Assembly: GCF_048544455.1 (NCBI RefSeq)
Contig: NC_133537.1
Coordinates: 306,689,738 to 306,753,737 of the forward strand
From: Silene latifolia
Taxonomy: Eukaryota > Streptophyta > Magnoliopsida > Caryophyllales > Caryophyllaceae
Length of the DNA: 64,000 bases
Direction: 5' to 3'
Made by a program: the position numbers and the translations under genes. The first letter of the stretch is position 1. Every line of letters starts with the position of its first letter. The notes beneath the pieces are model-generated. The model ran no database searches. It had not been told where the DNA came from and worked only from the letters and a program-made list of their open reading frames with translations. Positions 10,849 to 26,352 of the stretch are shown here, piece after piece.

Positions 10849-13108
10849 AACTTCCCCAAACCAAACCCTTGCTTGTCCCCAAGCAAGAACTAGACTCGAT
10901 CCTAAAAACCTAATGGAACGAGTTCAATCTCAGAGCGAATTGCAAACTGTAAAGCCTAAACCAGTTTAATGCATTAACTAACAATCAATTAGTAATGTGA
11001 ATCATGCAAACGAGTTATGGAGTCGTTAAAAACTGCTGAACCGTCAACCATAGAGACTTATCAAATTGGACTCTCACGGGTCGCTCAAATCACTCAAATA
11101 AGCACAAGGTGAATAATGTATAAGATAGAAAGAATTCATTTTGTAGTGACACTCACCTAACTACGACCTACAAGAACATGCCTGCAATCTAATATGAAAA
11201 CAATCTCTACAACCGTACATATGCATTCCAACCAAACAAATGACCATGACACATGCCGAGGTAAATATGGATATGTGCGGTAATGGGTAAGAAGAGGCAA
11301 AACATTTATGGGAAAGTAGAGGTATAGGCGGCCAAGCTAGTACCCAAACAAAACCATATGACAATATCCAACTTCTTTACTCATAATCAACAATAAAACC
11401 GGTGCTAATTAGAAGCACAAATCTCGCAATCTTCATAATAATTAATCAATCAACTCCCCATAAGATATAAATGCAACATGGGAGCAAAAATCGCCATATA
11501 ATAAAGACTTTGAATATGCGAATTGATTTTTTTTCTTTTCTTCTCGGACTGCAGTTGATCGACCAATGGTGCCAGTCGATCGACCGCATCTACAGTACAG
11601 TACTCGTTTTTTTTTTTTTCTTTTTCGAATCATTTCTTCTTTCTTTTTTTTTTTCTTTTCTATTTCTTTTCTTCATTCCTTTTTCCTTCTTCCCAACTTC
11701 ATCTCAAAATGAGCATATGCCACCAAAAATGAAGTAACAACCCCAAGAACGTAAACTACTAGCTTGACAAGGGCAGGCTAAATGTAGGATGTAGTAATGG
11801 GACAAAAAGGCTGTTTTTGGCAGTGTGAAGCTTATGGGTAAAATGAATAAAGGAAAACCTCTACCACATGTGTCAACAAACCACAGACCGAACGCATACA
11901 GGTATTAAGCAGATTAAGTTCACATTTATGCACATTTATGTAGCATGTCTCATAAGGAGCAACTACTCACAATCTAGATAAACTGGTCATAGATGACACC
12001 AGTTATAAGGCTCTAAATCTCAGAATATGATGTAGTTTGCCAAAAATCAAAGTCAAGTCTCAAGCTCAGCAAATAATTTAACGAAAACTCGTAGACTATG
12101 CATATATGATTCTACTAATAACATGTCAATTAGCAAGGCTCAGGCAAAACAGATGCAAACGCAATGTCATCATTGAAATACTACCGTTCCGACTCGACCT
12201 ATATGCTAAAATAAACGTGAAATATTTTTGAATTTTTGAAATTTTTCAATTTTTTTGGTATTTTGTATATATATAGAAAATTAAACAACAATGCAAACTG
12301 AAATGTAAACGTGCAACTGAAATGCAGTAAAACATATGCAAATGCGACGCAAAACCCTTCCCCAAACCAAATCACACAATGTCCCCATTGTGCAAAGTCA
12401 TGTATAAAGAAGCAAAGGAAATTGGGATTTTTGCGAGATAATAATTAAAATTGACATAAAGAAAGGACTCGGAAACTCACAAGACTTTAAAGTTAAAGAA
12501 AAGGAAACCTCCCAAACCAAGCGTGAGCTAGGAGGTTTTGAAGAGCAAAGATGCTACCAATAAGTACCTGAAAAGACAAACAATACCATGCGTAATTCGA
12601 GAAAACAATTATGAAACGCAAAATTATGTGCAAAATTAGGAAAACAGAAGAAATCAGAAATTAAGCGGAGAATAAAGTGAAGGGAATACTCCCTTGTCTC
12701 CGCAAATCGACCAAACACAGCAGGGGAATGATCGAAACAGTGTACAAAGAGCTCGGGTGGTCGATCGACCATATCACCCACCGATCGACCAAGGTGAACA
12801 AAGAAACAGAGCTTGAAATTCGCAGCCCAGTCGATCGACCATAGGAGGCAGTCGATCGACTGGAAAACCTGCTGTAACTTTCTGATTTCTTCAATTAGCT
12901 CAATAAATTGAGCTAACATCGTCTATAAACCTGCATACACACATAATAACGCGCCCAAATTGCGCAAAACCCGAAGTAACCGACTAAAGTGTTTAAAAAT
13001 CCTAGGCAAACGTATAAAATGCGAAGTCTCGCGCACACAAAAGCAATGAAAATAGAAAGTCTAACAAAAAGCGATAAAAACAATGTTTTTGAGAGAGCAT
13101 TTGATCAA
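10849..13108 (-). other. Element A non-coding 3' third
   Basis: No believable protein is present. Visible signals are a polypurine tract and hairpin next to the LTR (10849-10887) and a second hairpin with purine tract at 12355-12392 (CACAATG-TCCC-CATTGTG). There are also T-rich runs at 11600-11690 and palindromic GGTCGATCGACC pairs at 11549-11585 and 12759-12862. The order of landmarks matches the non-coding parts of R1 (18085-20009) and element B (44029-45985), so this is a conserved non-coding domain rather than simple decay. Confidence 0.7.
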
Positions 13109-14622
13109 CTAATAGTTGATCAAGAACGGCCACGGAATGGCCCACTTGTTCGGCTTCTGGCTACTAGAGGTAGCCTCAACAGTGCTCATCTTCTCAGCTG
13201 CACTCTTCTCAACTCCAACATCCGTAAAACTCAACGGATCGTCAGCTCTGATATCTTCCCAATCAATGACCTCCTCTAGCTCGTCGGAATCCAAGTCGGA
13301 ATCCCTCACTTTGACTGGCTCATCTTCAAGCTCCTCATCAGTGCCATAGCTAAGACATCCCAAGCCACCTCTTGAAACGACTGGCTCCTTCACAGCTGGA
13401 GCAACATGTAGCTCTTCCTTCCCCAAACCAGCTCCTGCAATATCAGAAATAGACGAATCTTCCTCCAATTTGCTCCCAATCTGGGGCGGAGGGGTTACAA
13501 CAGGAATAGGCGTAGAGACAGGCATATCAGGAAGCACAAAATAGGATTTCTTTTCAGAAACCGTATTACAAGTTATCGGCCACATGGGGTCTTTCTTCTT
13601 AGCAGTCTGGGCAAAGACAATGGAATGCTTTCCTACTTTAAAGGTCAAAGTCCCCGAACCAACATCTATAACTGCACCAGCAGTGTGCAGAAATGGTCTA
13701 CCCAATATGATAGGAATGTGGGCATCCTCGGGCATATCTAGTACAATGAAGTCAACAGGGAAGAAAAACTTTCCTATTTGCACAGGAATGTCCTCTAAGA
13801 CTCCTATTGGTTGGACCGCAGACCGGTCAGCCATCTGTACCGTCATGTTGGTAACTGCAAACCTAGTCAATTTCAGCTTTCTAGCTAGACTCAAAGGCAT
13901 AACGCTAATACTGGCTCCTAGGTCACATAAGGCCTTCTCAATAGTAAAGGTGCCAATACTACATGGAACGGAGAAGCTACCTGGGTCTTCTAGCTTATGG
14001 GGTGCAGTGTGGGTCAAATAAGAGCATGACTCCTCAGTGAGTGCGACAGTATGCACAGTTTCAAGTGACTTCTTTTTAGATAAAAGTTGCTTCATGAATT
14101 TCATATAAGCAGGCACTTGATTGACTAACTCAAGAAAAGGAACTTGTACGTTTAAGCTACGAATAACATTTTCAAACTTATTAAACGATACCTGTTCCTT
14201 CGTCGGCACCAATCTCTCTGGATAAGGGGTTTTAAGAAGTAACTTAGCCCTCTCCTCTAAATCTCTCATGCCGGCATCGGTGGACTTAGGCTGAAAGTCC
14301 ACAACCTTCTCCTTGTTGTAGCTTGACCCTTCTTCAGACCGTCTCAAATGTGAACCATTAATCGACATAGGGTCGTACTTCGGAACCGGAACTGACCCAT
14401 CAGTATTTGGGTCTTGCCTCAATATTTTCGGGGCGGTCGTACCCCGAAACAAGTGGTCCCTCAAGTTATCGGGCATCGGAGGACGATAAGAATCACTTTC
14501 AGCAGCGTGGTCAGTCGATCGACCATGTTGCTCGATCCCGATCGCCCGACTTCTACGAGACCGAAGCTCTGTTTATCGCGGGATCGGTCGATCGACTGGG
14601 TATGTCAGTCGATCGACTGACA
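11549..14622. repeat. Internal palindrome pairs of element A
   Basis: Further pairs of the GTCGATCGAC core lie at 11549-11585 (one partner altered to GTTGATCGACC), 12759-12796, 12828-12862, 14507-14545 (partner decayed to CTCGATCCCGATCG) and 14583-14622. The last pair sits in the gag-protease junction, where it is read as repeated Ser-Arg-Ser-Thr-Asp. A 12-base palindrome keeps the frame. Confidence 0.8.
13109..14476 (-). CDS. Aspartic protease (retropepsin) ORF of element A
   Basis: The frame encodes 455 residues. The catalytic loop ALCDLGASISVMPLSLA lies near residue 185-200 and is followed by the IPIILGRPFLHTAGAVIDV segment near residue 260, both hallmarks of Athila retropepsins. The N-terminal 110 residues correspond to the gag-protease linker. 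The C-terminal 150 residues are acidic and Pro/Ser-rich without a known fold. The frame is displaced relative to the preceding gag frame, with a palindrome pair and a stop between them. The protease would cleave the polyprotein inside virus-like particles in the cytoplasm. Normally a reverse transcriptase follows; here the frame ends and non-coding DNA begins, which shows the loss of pol. Confidence 0.9.
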   Translation of the reverse strand: MPDNLRDHLFRGTTAPKILRQDPNTDGSVPVPKYDPMSINGSHLRRSEEGSSYNKEKVVDFQPKSTDAGMRDLEERAKLLLKTPYPERLVPTKEQVSFNKFENVIRSLNVQVPFLELVNQVPAYMKFMKQLLSKKKSLETVHTVALTEESCSYLTHTAPHKLEDPGSFSVPCSIGTFTIEKALCDLGASISVMPLSLARKLKLTRFAVTNMTVQMADRSAVQPIGVLEDIPVQIGKFFFPVDFIVLDMPEDAHIPIILGRPFLHTAGAVIDVGSGTLTFKVGKHSIVFAQTAKKKDPMWPITCNTVSEKKSYFVLPDMPVSTPIPVVTPPPQIGSKLEEDSSISDIAGAGLGKEELHVAPAVKEPVVSRGGLGCLSYGTDEELEDEPVKVRDSDLDSDELEEVIDWEDIRADDPLSFTDVGVEKSAAEKMSTVEATSSSQKPNKWAIPWPFLINY

Positions 14623-16136
14623 TACCTGCTAATCGTCTTTTTCTTGTTATTATTCGTCACTGCCTTCTTCTTACTCGGTTCCGCCTCGTCTTTTTCAGCG
14701 ACATCCTCGACCATAGCAGGCCCCTCAAGGGTAGACCCACTCCTCAAAGTAATGGCATTAAGGGTCTCCTTTTGATCCGTCTGAGTCGGTAAATGTCCCG
14801 GGGCTCGAGTTGTATTCTTGCTTGCCAATTGAGCAATTTGGCTCTCCAACATCTTCATCCCGGCCTCTCTAGCTTGGGATTCTTTCAACAACAAATTCTT
14901 CAACTCGGCAAGATCAGAACCTTGGGATTGTTGCTGCTGCGGCACATAGGGAGGTTTTTAAAACTGTTGTTGCTTATGAGGGGGCACATAATTCTGCTGC
15001 TGCTGCTGCTGTGGAGGTTGAGTCGGATTCAAGACATTTTGGCTGCTCCACCTCAGGTTTGGATGGACATTCGGCTCATAATAAGTGTTTGTCTGCCTAT
15101 AATGTTGAAAGGCAGCACAAGACTCAAAGGGACTAGGACAATTGTCTGAAACATGTCCCTTAGCTCCACATCTTTTACAGACGAAGGGACCGTCTGAAAC
15201 AGCATTTACATGGTAAATCCCTCCTTTTGAAGCTCCTCCCAAATCGTACTTATCAAATCTCGCCGTGAGAGCCTCTAGTGCAGCTACAGAAGGAGATTCA
15301 GCAGCTCTCCTTTGATTTCCCCTGAAATTTCCATACTCAGCTTTATGGGTGGCTAAGTCGTCAATGATCTTCCACCCCTTAGTCTCTCCCATATTCTCCT
15401 GGAATCTGCCACTGGCTGCCGCATCCAGGATAGCCCTCTGATCGTCATAGAGCCCATTGTAGAACTGATTGCATAGGCTCCATTTCTCAAACCCATGATG
15501 CGGAATGGTTCGCACCAGCTTCTTAAAACGGACCCATGCCTCGTGAAAGTTCTCATCAGGCCCTTGTTTAAAGCTCGTGATCTGAGCTCTAATGGCATTA
15601 GCCTTCGAGGCAGAAAAATATTTTTTGTAGAATGCCAAGGCCAAAGAATTCCAGTCGGTGATCCCGTTAGCAGCTCGGTCCAGGTCTCTGTACCACTCCC
15701 TTGCAGCATCACGAAGAGAGAATATAAACATTGTCTCCTTCACCTGGTCCTGGGTCACACCGGTTGGTGGGGGTATGGAACAGCAATAATCAATAAATAT
15801 CTCCATATGCTTGGTTGCATCTTCATTTGCAGCACCCCCGAATTGGTTCCTCTCAACCAAGTTGATATAAGAAGGCTTCGGTTCGAATTTTCTATCGGCT
15901 CCCGGTAATTCGAACCCCTTATATAGATTTGCAGCTGTCGGCTCAGAGTGACTTGCTATAGTCGCTTCTTCGGCCATCTCTAGAAAATCTGGAGAAGTGA
16001 CGGTCTCAGTTGAGGAAGTAGAAACAGGAGATGAATGTGGATCCTCCTCAAACAGCTCGTTCTCGTAGTAGCTAGACAGAGTACCCAGCTCTTCCTCTGT
16101 CAGCAATATCCTAGATGATCGTCTCAACTCGCGCAA
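14553..16136 (-). CDS. Gag nucleocapsid frame of element A, with one in-frame stop
   Basis: Residues 1-392 (16136-14958) hold the Retrotrans_gag fold: NLVERNQFGGAANEDATKHM, then GVTQDQVKETMFIFSLRDAA and a GPDENFHEAWVRFKKL segment. A CCHC zinc knuckle, CKRCGAKGHVSDNC, lies near residue 330. A Gln-rich tail ends at a TAA at 14958. The same frame resumes at 14945 and continues to 14553 with the typical linker QLASKNTTRAPGHLP and LNAITLRSG, then ends after the palindrome pair. Gag builds the particle and packages RNA. The in-frame stop could be a mutation or a readthrough site; I favour mutation. Confidence 0.88.
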
Positions 16137-16299
16137 AGTCTTCTCAATCTCAGGATTGAACGGTAGTAATTCACCACCCTATGACCTGCGCATAAGAGGA
16201 AACTACAAAAAGAATATGAGAATAGTTTAAGGAACGAATGTCCCTTAAACTACAAGAAAGACTAAAAATAAAAACAACTAAAAATTAGAACAATTGCCT

Positions 16300-16316
16300 C
16301 CCCGGCAACGGCGCCA
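16300..16316 (-). promoter_or_regulatory. Primer binding site of element A (tRNA-Asp)
   Basis: The plus strand reads CCCCGGCAACGGCGCCA, identical to the 3' end of plant tRNA-Asp(GTC) including CCA. It lies five bases from the 5' LTR boundary at 16322. This is the usual Athila primer site. Confidence 0.9.
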
Positions 16317-16321
16317 AAATT

Positions 16322-17793
16322 TGATACCCGTCGTAAGGTGTCAAAAATAAATTTATAAATTCCTAACTACAACTATAGATAGCGGTAGCAGGGTCAAACC
16401 ACAGAGAGGCAGATGTAATTATTAGTTGTCTAAATTCAGTCCAAGGTAACAATGATGTGGGGGTTTGATTGAATTGGTCTATAACTAATGAGCAATAAAC
16501 TAAAGAAATGTATAAAATCAAATATAAAAAAGGTACTAAGATGGTCGGTTCACTGTAGTTTCGGCAGCGGCATACTAAGTAGGTCTGAAATAAACACATG
16601 AGGCGGGAAAACAAGAGGTCCTCTCGGTCCACTCTCAACAAGTAGCGTCTTTCGATCTCGCTACGGGTCCCTAATATCACTAGTGCTGACTCTCGTCCTG
16701 AAAAGTGACTAATAACCTAAACTTTACCTATCTTTCGATCTTAGCATAGTTTTAGTCATTTTAATTGGTAGTCTAACAACCTTCCCTATCTTTCGATCTT
16801 ATGGGTCAGTCAATTACTAAGCATTCAACTAGTCGCGTGCACTCGATTCGTCAAATATAGAATTTAAAGCAATTAAAACAAAGCAAAACCTCACGTGGCC
16901 AGTCGATCGACCAGAGTGTGCGGTCGATCGACCGTGGCGCGACTCAGGTCGTACTATTCTACTGCCGCCTAATTCTACAGATCCCCTACATCCTAGCACA
17001 AGGGGTTTAGCTACTCATGCTGGAAATAATAACAACAACAAAATTGACTAGTAAAACTACAGAATTCATGATTAAAACGGCTAAATAGATGATTAACATA
17101 AAACAATAATTGGCTTTCGGGAGAACTACTCTAGCAATTTCTAATCTATGAATGAACAAAGTAACGAAACTGAACTAAGAACAGAAGAATACCGAACGGA
17201 AGAAATCGCAGAGGAAGGATCAAAAACCGAAAGCAATAAGGAACTTTATTCATGAGAGAACTAAACTAATTGTGTCTTAAGAACTGCGTATTAAGAATAA
17301 AAACTGAATGATTGTTCTCAAAACCTAGCATACGTTATATAGAATACAACGTAGTTCTTATTTCCAAAACCTAACTACTATGGGCTTGCTATTCCTCGTT
17401 CTATTAATTCACGTCAAAGTAGTGGTGTGGTCGATCGACCACTGAAGCCGGTCGATCGACTGGTAAGCTCTGAACAGTGGCTCCTGGAAGTCGTGGTATG
17501 GTCGATCGACCGCTTTAGCTGATACTTGACTTCTAAATTCTCGTGGATTTATCTTTCGGGCCTCGAAATGCGCACCAAGCTCGTTCCTTGAGTAAATACT
17601 TTACGTCAAATGCAGTGCAAGGTACTCGGGGACGGATTTAGCTCAAAATCTACTCATTTCCGCATAAATCTGCAATATTACATAAAAATACGAAAGTAGA
17701 CGAAGTGGGGCAAATAGTAGCATAAACTACACAAATGAGCTCTGAAATGCGTGCAAAATGGGGTGTAAAACATCATATTTAGGACACACATCA
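16322..17793 (-). repeat. Element A 5' LTR (right copy)
   Basis: This 1472-bp repeat is nearly identical to 9357-10848. It differs by scattered single bases and by loss of one GGTCGATCGACC unit with spacer near 17505. It would drive transcription leftward. Confidence 0.93.
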
Positions 17794-18084
17794 CTAAGCT
17801 TGCTCTTTAATCTTCATTTTGAGCTTCATTTTATTTGTTTTGTCCATCAAATAATATGGTCCGTCATCTTTAGCTCAAATACTCGTAATTAGCTCCGTCT
17901 TACTCGGGATTTGCCAAAGCGTAAGAAAATGACGGAAACCCGCTCCAACTCCTACATAAGACAATAAAATACAAGAATACTACCAAAAGCGATATTAGCT
18001 CAATAAATCGCTCCTAAGAGCGCAAATTAAATATAAAACCGAGCTAAATATGGGGAGAAAATATATATATATAATGGATTATCA

Positions 18085-20009
18085 AACTCCCCCAAGCTAA
18101 ACCCTTGCTTGTCATCAAGCAAGCACACAATATAATGAATGACAAGGACAAGGGTACGAGCAACAATCATCTCATCTAAATGCAATTCCCGTCAAGTAAC
18201 TTTAAAGCACAATGAATCAAATCCCAAAACAACATGGGCATAGGAAAAATGCAATACATGGATGAGATTTACACGACGGCGTAGCATAAAGGACTTCACA
18301 TGGACATTTCAACTCTTGCATGATCTTATTGACATTGGACTCCTCACGGGAAAACAGTCACACTCATATTATGAACAAGGCAATTGTATATGTGAATGAC
18401 ACTCTCCTATATACGACTCAAGAAAATGCGCCCCCAATCTAGTATGGTAAACATTCCAAATCAACAAGATAATACTAATCATGATCAAATATGCACAAGA
18501 AAAGAATCCAAGAACAAAGAAGAAGGCTAGGGGAAAAAGGTAAGAAGAAGGACAAATGTTTTTGGTCATGTGAAGCTAATGTCAAGCTAGTAACTAACCA
18601 AAAAGTGCAAGGATGCGTATTCCGAACCTTAACCTTTGCCAAAAGCAAGAACTAGAGCCAAAAATAGGATGATGACTCAATTTTTTTCATTATAGCACAA
18701 AAGACTACTTCTCAAAACAATATATCTCAAACATGGAAACAACTCATATTTCCTTCTTCTCTTCTTTGTTATCATTTTTTCCTCATCTTTCTATGCTTCT
18801 TTTCTTTAATCTTTCTTTTCATTTCTTTTCTTCTCATATTTTTCTATCTTTTTCAACCTTTTTTTTTCTTTACCACCATTCACCAAATTACGAGAATCGG
18901 CAATCTCGTAACAAAAATTGCTCACAATAGTGATAAGTAACCATATCCCAAATAAGAGAGCACCCCAACACAAGTAGCAAATCACTAGCTCAACAAAGGT
19001 AGGCAGTGTTATATGTAACTAGGAAAAAGGGTAATTTTTGTATAATATATGTAAGCAAATAAGTGAATGGCTTCTAAATGCAATCATGATAGCAAAACTC
19101 ATACAAAATGGAACAAAAAACCATACTTGTGCGTATAGATGTAACGCACACCAAGAGGAGAAACTACACACACCTAAATGAGACCGGGTAAAGATGCACC
19201 GACCTTTTTGGAGGCTCTACCTTACCAATTATGTAGCTTACCGATGTCAAGATCAAGTCTATTTTGTCCAAAATCCATCCCTCACCCACTATGTCAAGAC
19301 ATCCCATGCATGCAAAACCCGTCAAATGCGCGACTCGTTAGCTTAAAAAGGTACAATATGAGAAATGTAAAGAGAAATGACATTATGCATAAGACATAAA
19401 GGTGGACACAACAAACATTTTTATGAAAATTTTCAATTTTTTTGGATTTTTTGAAGTTATGAAAGCAATTAAATAACTAGACTCGCTAAATCCCTCCCCC
19501 AAGCTAGAACAACACATTGTCCTCAATGTGATATAAAGATGGACAAACAAAAAACCAACAAGGGGAGATGGGATGACACATGTGAAAATAAAGGAAGGAA
19601 AGAAAGCATACTAAGGTGTAGAAGCCTCCCCCAAGCTAGCTTGAAAATGGGGTAAGGTCCAATCCAAGTAGCAAAGTACCTGCAAAACACAAGCTACTAC
19701 AAACGAAAGCAAACTAAATGTCTTATTATCCTTACTATTACATCAAAACCAAATGGAAATTGCAATTGTCCAAAAAACTATAAATTGTCTTAGAAAGGAT
19801 AAATAAAACGAGTTTTCCTAAATGAGCACTCTTTGTCCTCTAAAAAGCATGTCAAAGCACTTAGAAGTTTATCATATTCCCGCACATGAGCAATACACAA
19901 GCATATGTAAGCAATTGATAAGATATAAGCATAAAAGATCAAAGGCAAGAAAGGATAAATCTTATCAAAAATGCCCATGAGAGATTTCAAATAGAACCAC
20001 CGTACTACT
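18085..20009 (-). other. R1 non-coding 3' domain
   Basis: The polypurine tract (AACTCCCCC) abuts the left LTR and is followed by the perfect hairpin CTTGCTTG-TCAT-CAAGCAAG at 18104-18123. A second purine tract and hairpin, CACATTG-TCCT-CAATGTG, lie at 19492-19530. T-rich runs at 18760-18870 and a TTTTTGGATTTTTTGAAG stretch at 19438-19456 resemble the same places in elements A and B. No protein signature was found. Confidence 0.7.
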
Positions 20010-20621
20010 CTACTCGTCAGCAAGAGAAGGAGCATTATGCTTAAGACCATAAAAATAACCGTTAGTGCATAAATTATAATCATGAATGGTCTCAAATTGG
20101 TGGTATGAAAACTCTAAGTGGTAGGACTCGTAAAAAATGGGGGGTGCATCCCACTTAACCTCTATGTGTGCATTACTAAATCCTCCATCAACTTCAAGTG
20201 GGTCAACTACATCCACTACGAAAGGATTCTCAAAGGTTTGAAATATCTCGGGTAAAATCTCATCCGTTTCGCTATGGTCGGGCTCAAGATCACCCATGGC
20301 TAGTGTGTCATCCACAACAAGGTCATTTTCTTCAACATGAGTCTCTAAATTTTCAATTGGAGTCACACTAGGGGGACTTTTAAGAGAAAAAGTAGGACCA
20401 TCAACATCGTCATCCAACAATTTAAAATCATTAGAGGGAAAAGACTCACATTGGGGAGGTAAAAAGGCAAAAGGAGAGAAAATAGGCTCACGTGGTATCG
20501 GTTTCTTTTGAAAAAGTTGATCTAAACGAGCCCTAGTAACTTTGAGCTCCTCTTCGATGCGCCATAAATTGAATTTACGTGCTACCTCCCGCAATTGACA
20601 TTGGCTACCCATGAAATTCAA
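20010..20621 (-). CDS. Acidic hypothetical protein of R1
   Basis: A 203-residue open frame begins with an ATG overlapping the stop of the preceding gag fragment by four bases. The first 45 residues are basic and helix-prone (RKFNLWRIEEELKVTRARLD). The rest is rich in Asp, Glu, Pro and Phe with no zinc knuckle. It occupies the place of the gag C-terminus and protease in A and B but shows no catalytic DLGAS. I do not recognise the family. It could be a relic kept open by chance. Confidence 0.4.
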   Translation of the reverse strand: MNFMGSQCQLREVARKFNLWRIEEELKVTRARLDQLFQKKPIPREPIFSPFAFLPPQCESFPSNDFKLLDDDVDGPTFSLKSPPSVTPIENLETHVEENDLVVDDTLAMGDLEPDHSETDEILPEIFQTFENPFVVDVVDPLEVDGGFSNAHIEVKWDAPPIFYESYHLEFSYHQFETIHDYNLCTNGYFYGLKHNAPSLADE

Positions 20622-20965
20622 GAAATTCCAAAATTCCGCCCAACAATGTAGTAGACACTTCCACTACTCAAGTTTAGAGCCAATTCACGGGTCTCAAGAT
20701 TCATGCCATCAAGCATGAAATTACCCAAGTAAATTTCATCAATGACTTGTCCGAGAAAGATGGGACTATTATAAAAGTCATAAAATCGGTCAAGATAGTC
20801 ATGAAAAGGCTCATTCTCTTGTTGCGGGACGAATCCATTCATCATTATGGAAGGCCAAGCTTTATTACCTATAAAATAGGCATTAAAACTACAAGGAAAC
20901 TGTGAGAACGGTCCCAAGGAACAAGTGTTCCCTAGGACAAAAATTAACAAGATAAAATTCAACAA
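20618..20965 (-). pseudogene. Truncated gag of R1
   Basis: Of 115 residues, 50-105 (NGFVPQQENEPFHDYLDRFY..GQVIDEIYLGNFMLDG..ELALNLSSG) line up in pattern with the gag segment of elements A and B around the DENFHEAWVRF and LYDDQRAILD motifs. The N-terminal gag portion and the zinc knuckle are missing. Packaging by this protein alone is doubtful. Confidence 0.55.
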
Positions 20966-20989
20966 CTAATTAGCAAACAATACCGTGCT

Positions 20990-21006
20990 CCCCGGCAACG
21001 ACGCCA
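20990..21006 (-). promoter_or_regulatory. Primer binding site of R1 (tRNA-Asp)
   Basis: The plus strand reads CCCCGGCAACGACGCCA, one mismatch from the 3' end of tRNA-Asp, five bases from the 5' LTR at 21012. Confidence 0.85.
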
Positions 21007-21011
21007 AAATT

Positions 21012-22648
<1,637 letters not shown>

Positions 22649-22653
22649 TGATA

Positions 22654-22754
22654 CTTCAGAGTACTTGAGAATCAGTGATGAAACTTCAGGGAGGAGTTGA
22701 AAATGAGAGAGTGAGGTGAACTTCGGGGAAGAAGTTCGATTTAGGGGAGAGATT
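22654..22754 (+). repeat. 3' tail of the Tekay-like element, right fragment
   Basis: Continues the sequence cut by R1 at 217. GAACTTCGGGGAAGAAGTTC and the purine run TTAGGGGAGAGAT immediately precede the LTR start TGTAATATCC at 22755, as expected for a chromovirus polypurine tract. Confidence 0.55.
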
Positions 22755-23913
22755 TGTAATATCCTGTATTTTATAATTATATATTTTATATTATATTTTA
22801 CGAGTTATGTATGAGACGGATAATAAAATAATAATGATAATAATAATACATGATATACCTTTATATACATATATATCACTCACCTCACCTTATCTCATTT
22901 TCACCCATCTTATCATCTACACTCACCTTATCTCGCCCTATCCATAGTCTCATAACATCACATTTCCACCACACAAATGAGAAGAGAGAAAGAAAGAAAA
23001 AGGAAGGGAGATTTGAAAATTTTATCCCTCTGCCTCGAGATCGTAAGGTAAGACCGCCTTATACTAGTCTGTACCTTAATTAATTATACCGTTGACTCAC
23101 CCGCGACTTGAACCCACCGTATGACCCACCGTAACTGACCTTGACCGCTATTTGGCCACCATATAAGGGGTTGGGCTGAGATTTGCAATGTACTTGTATT
23201 GCTGCTTTTTTTACCCTCTTAAAACGGGTTTTTACCCTTATTTTTGTGGCTGAGTTGGGCTGGCTTTGGTTGGATATGGTCATGGGTTGAGAGGAGATTC
23301 TAGTGGTGATCATGGATGGTGGTTAGGGTGGCTGTAGGTGGCAGAAAACAGGTGGTTTTGGAGGGTGGACGGGTTTGTATGTGTTGTTAGTGGTTGTTAT
23401 TGTCGTATGTGGGTGCTTAGGGCGAGTGTTGGTCGCGCCACTGGTGGCGCCATTGGTTGCTGGGCAGGCCGTGGTCCACCATGTTTAGGTGGGAGTGGTG
23501 GTGGCCCACGGTGGCGGCTATTATGGTGGTTTTGGAGGTGTTCATAGGTGTGTGTCGTGTGTGTATATTGTTGTTGTCGAGCTGTTTTATTGATGATGTT
23601 TGTTGGTGTTGTGGCGGCTAATAGGGGGCCGTGTGTGGTGTATGTTGAGGGTGAGGGTGGTGGTGTATGGTGGTGGTGACGAGTGGTGGTGTTGGCCATG
23701 GATGTGGCTGTTTATGGAGCTGTTTTGGTGGCGGTTAAGGGCTGTCCAAACGTGGTTTAACACCGTGTGTTGTGTGTATGTTACAGGTTTTGGGTAGAAT
23801 CTCAAGACGGATTTTAATTATTGTATAATGGGTGTGAGTCGGATTTGAACCATGAGGTTGGCGAGTAATTGAGTCGGGATTTGAATTTAATTATATTAAA
23901 TTATATATTATAA

Positions 23914-26352
<2,439 letters not shown>

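Larger units (their letters stand above)
9357..17793 (-). mobile_element. Element A: Athila-like gag-protease LTR retrotransposon without polymerase
   Basis: LTRs at 9357-10848 and 16322-17793 start TGATACCCGT and end CATCA. The 5-bp duplication CTAAG is at 9352-9356 and 17794-17798. The unoccupied sequence TCCTAAGCTTGCTC is present in the right LTR of R1 at about 22354-22367. The element reads leftward: primer site at 16300-16316, gag, protease, then 2.3 kb of non-coding DNA to the polypurine tract at 10849-10858. No reverse transcriptase, RNase H or integrase motif is found in any frame. The two LTRs look nearly identical apart from a few substitutions and one roughly 20-bp deletion, so insertion is recent and mobilisation must have been in trans. 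Confidence 0.93.
218..18084 (-). repeat. R1 3' LTR, split in three by insertions
   Basis: LTR pieces lie at 218-830, 8791-9356 and 17794-18084 and align in order with the intact copy at 21012-22648. The first break is the CACTA element with duplication AAC; the second is element A with duplication CTAAG. The TAA microsatellite has only about four units here (376-388), against about 62 in the right LTR. Confidence 0.88.
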
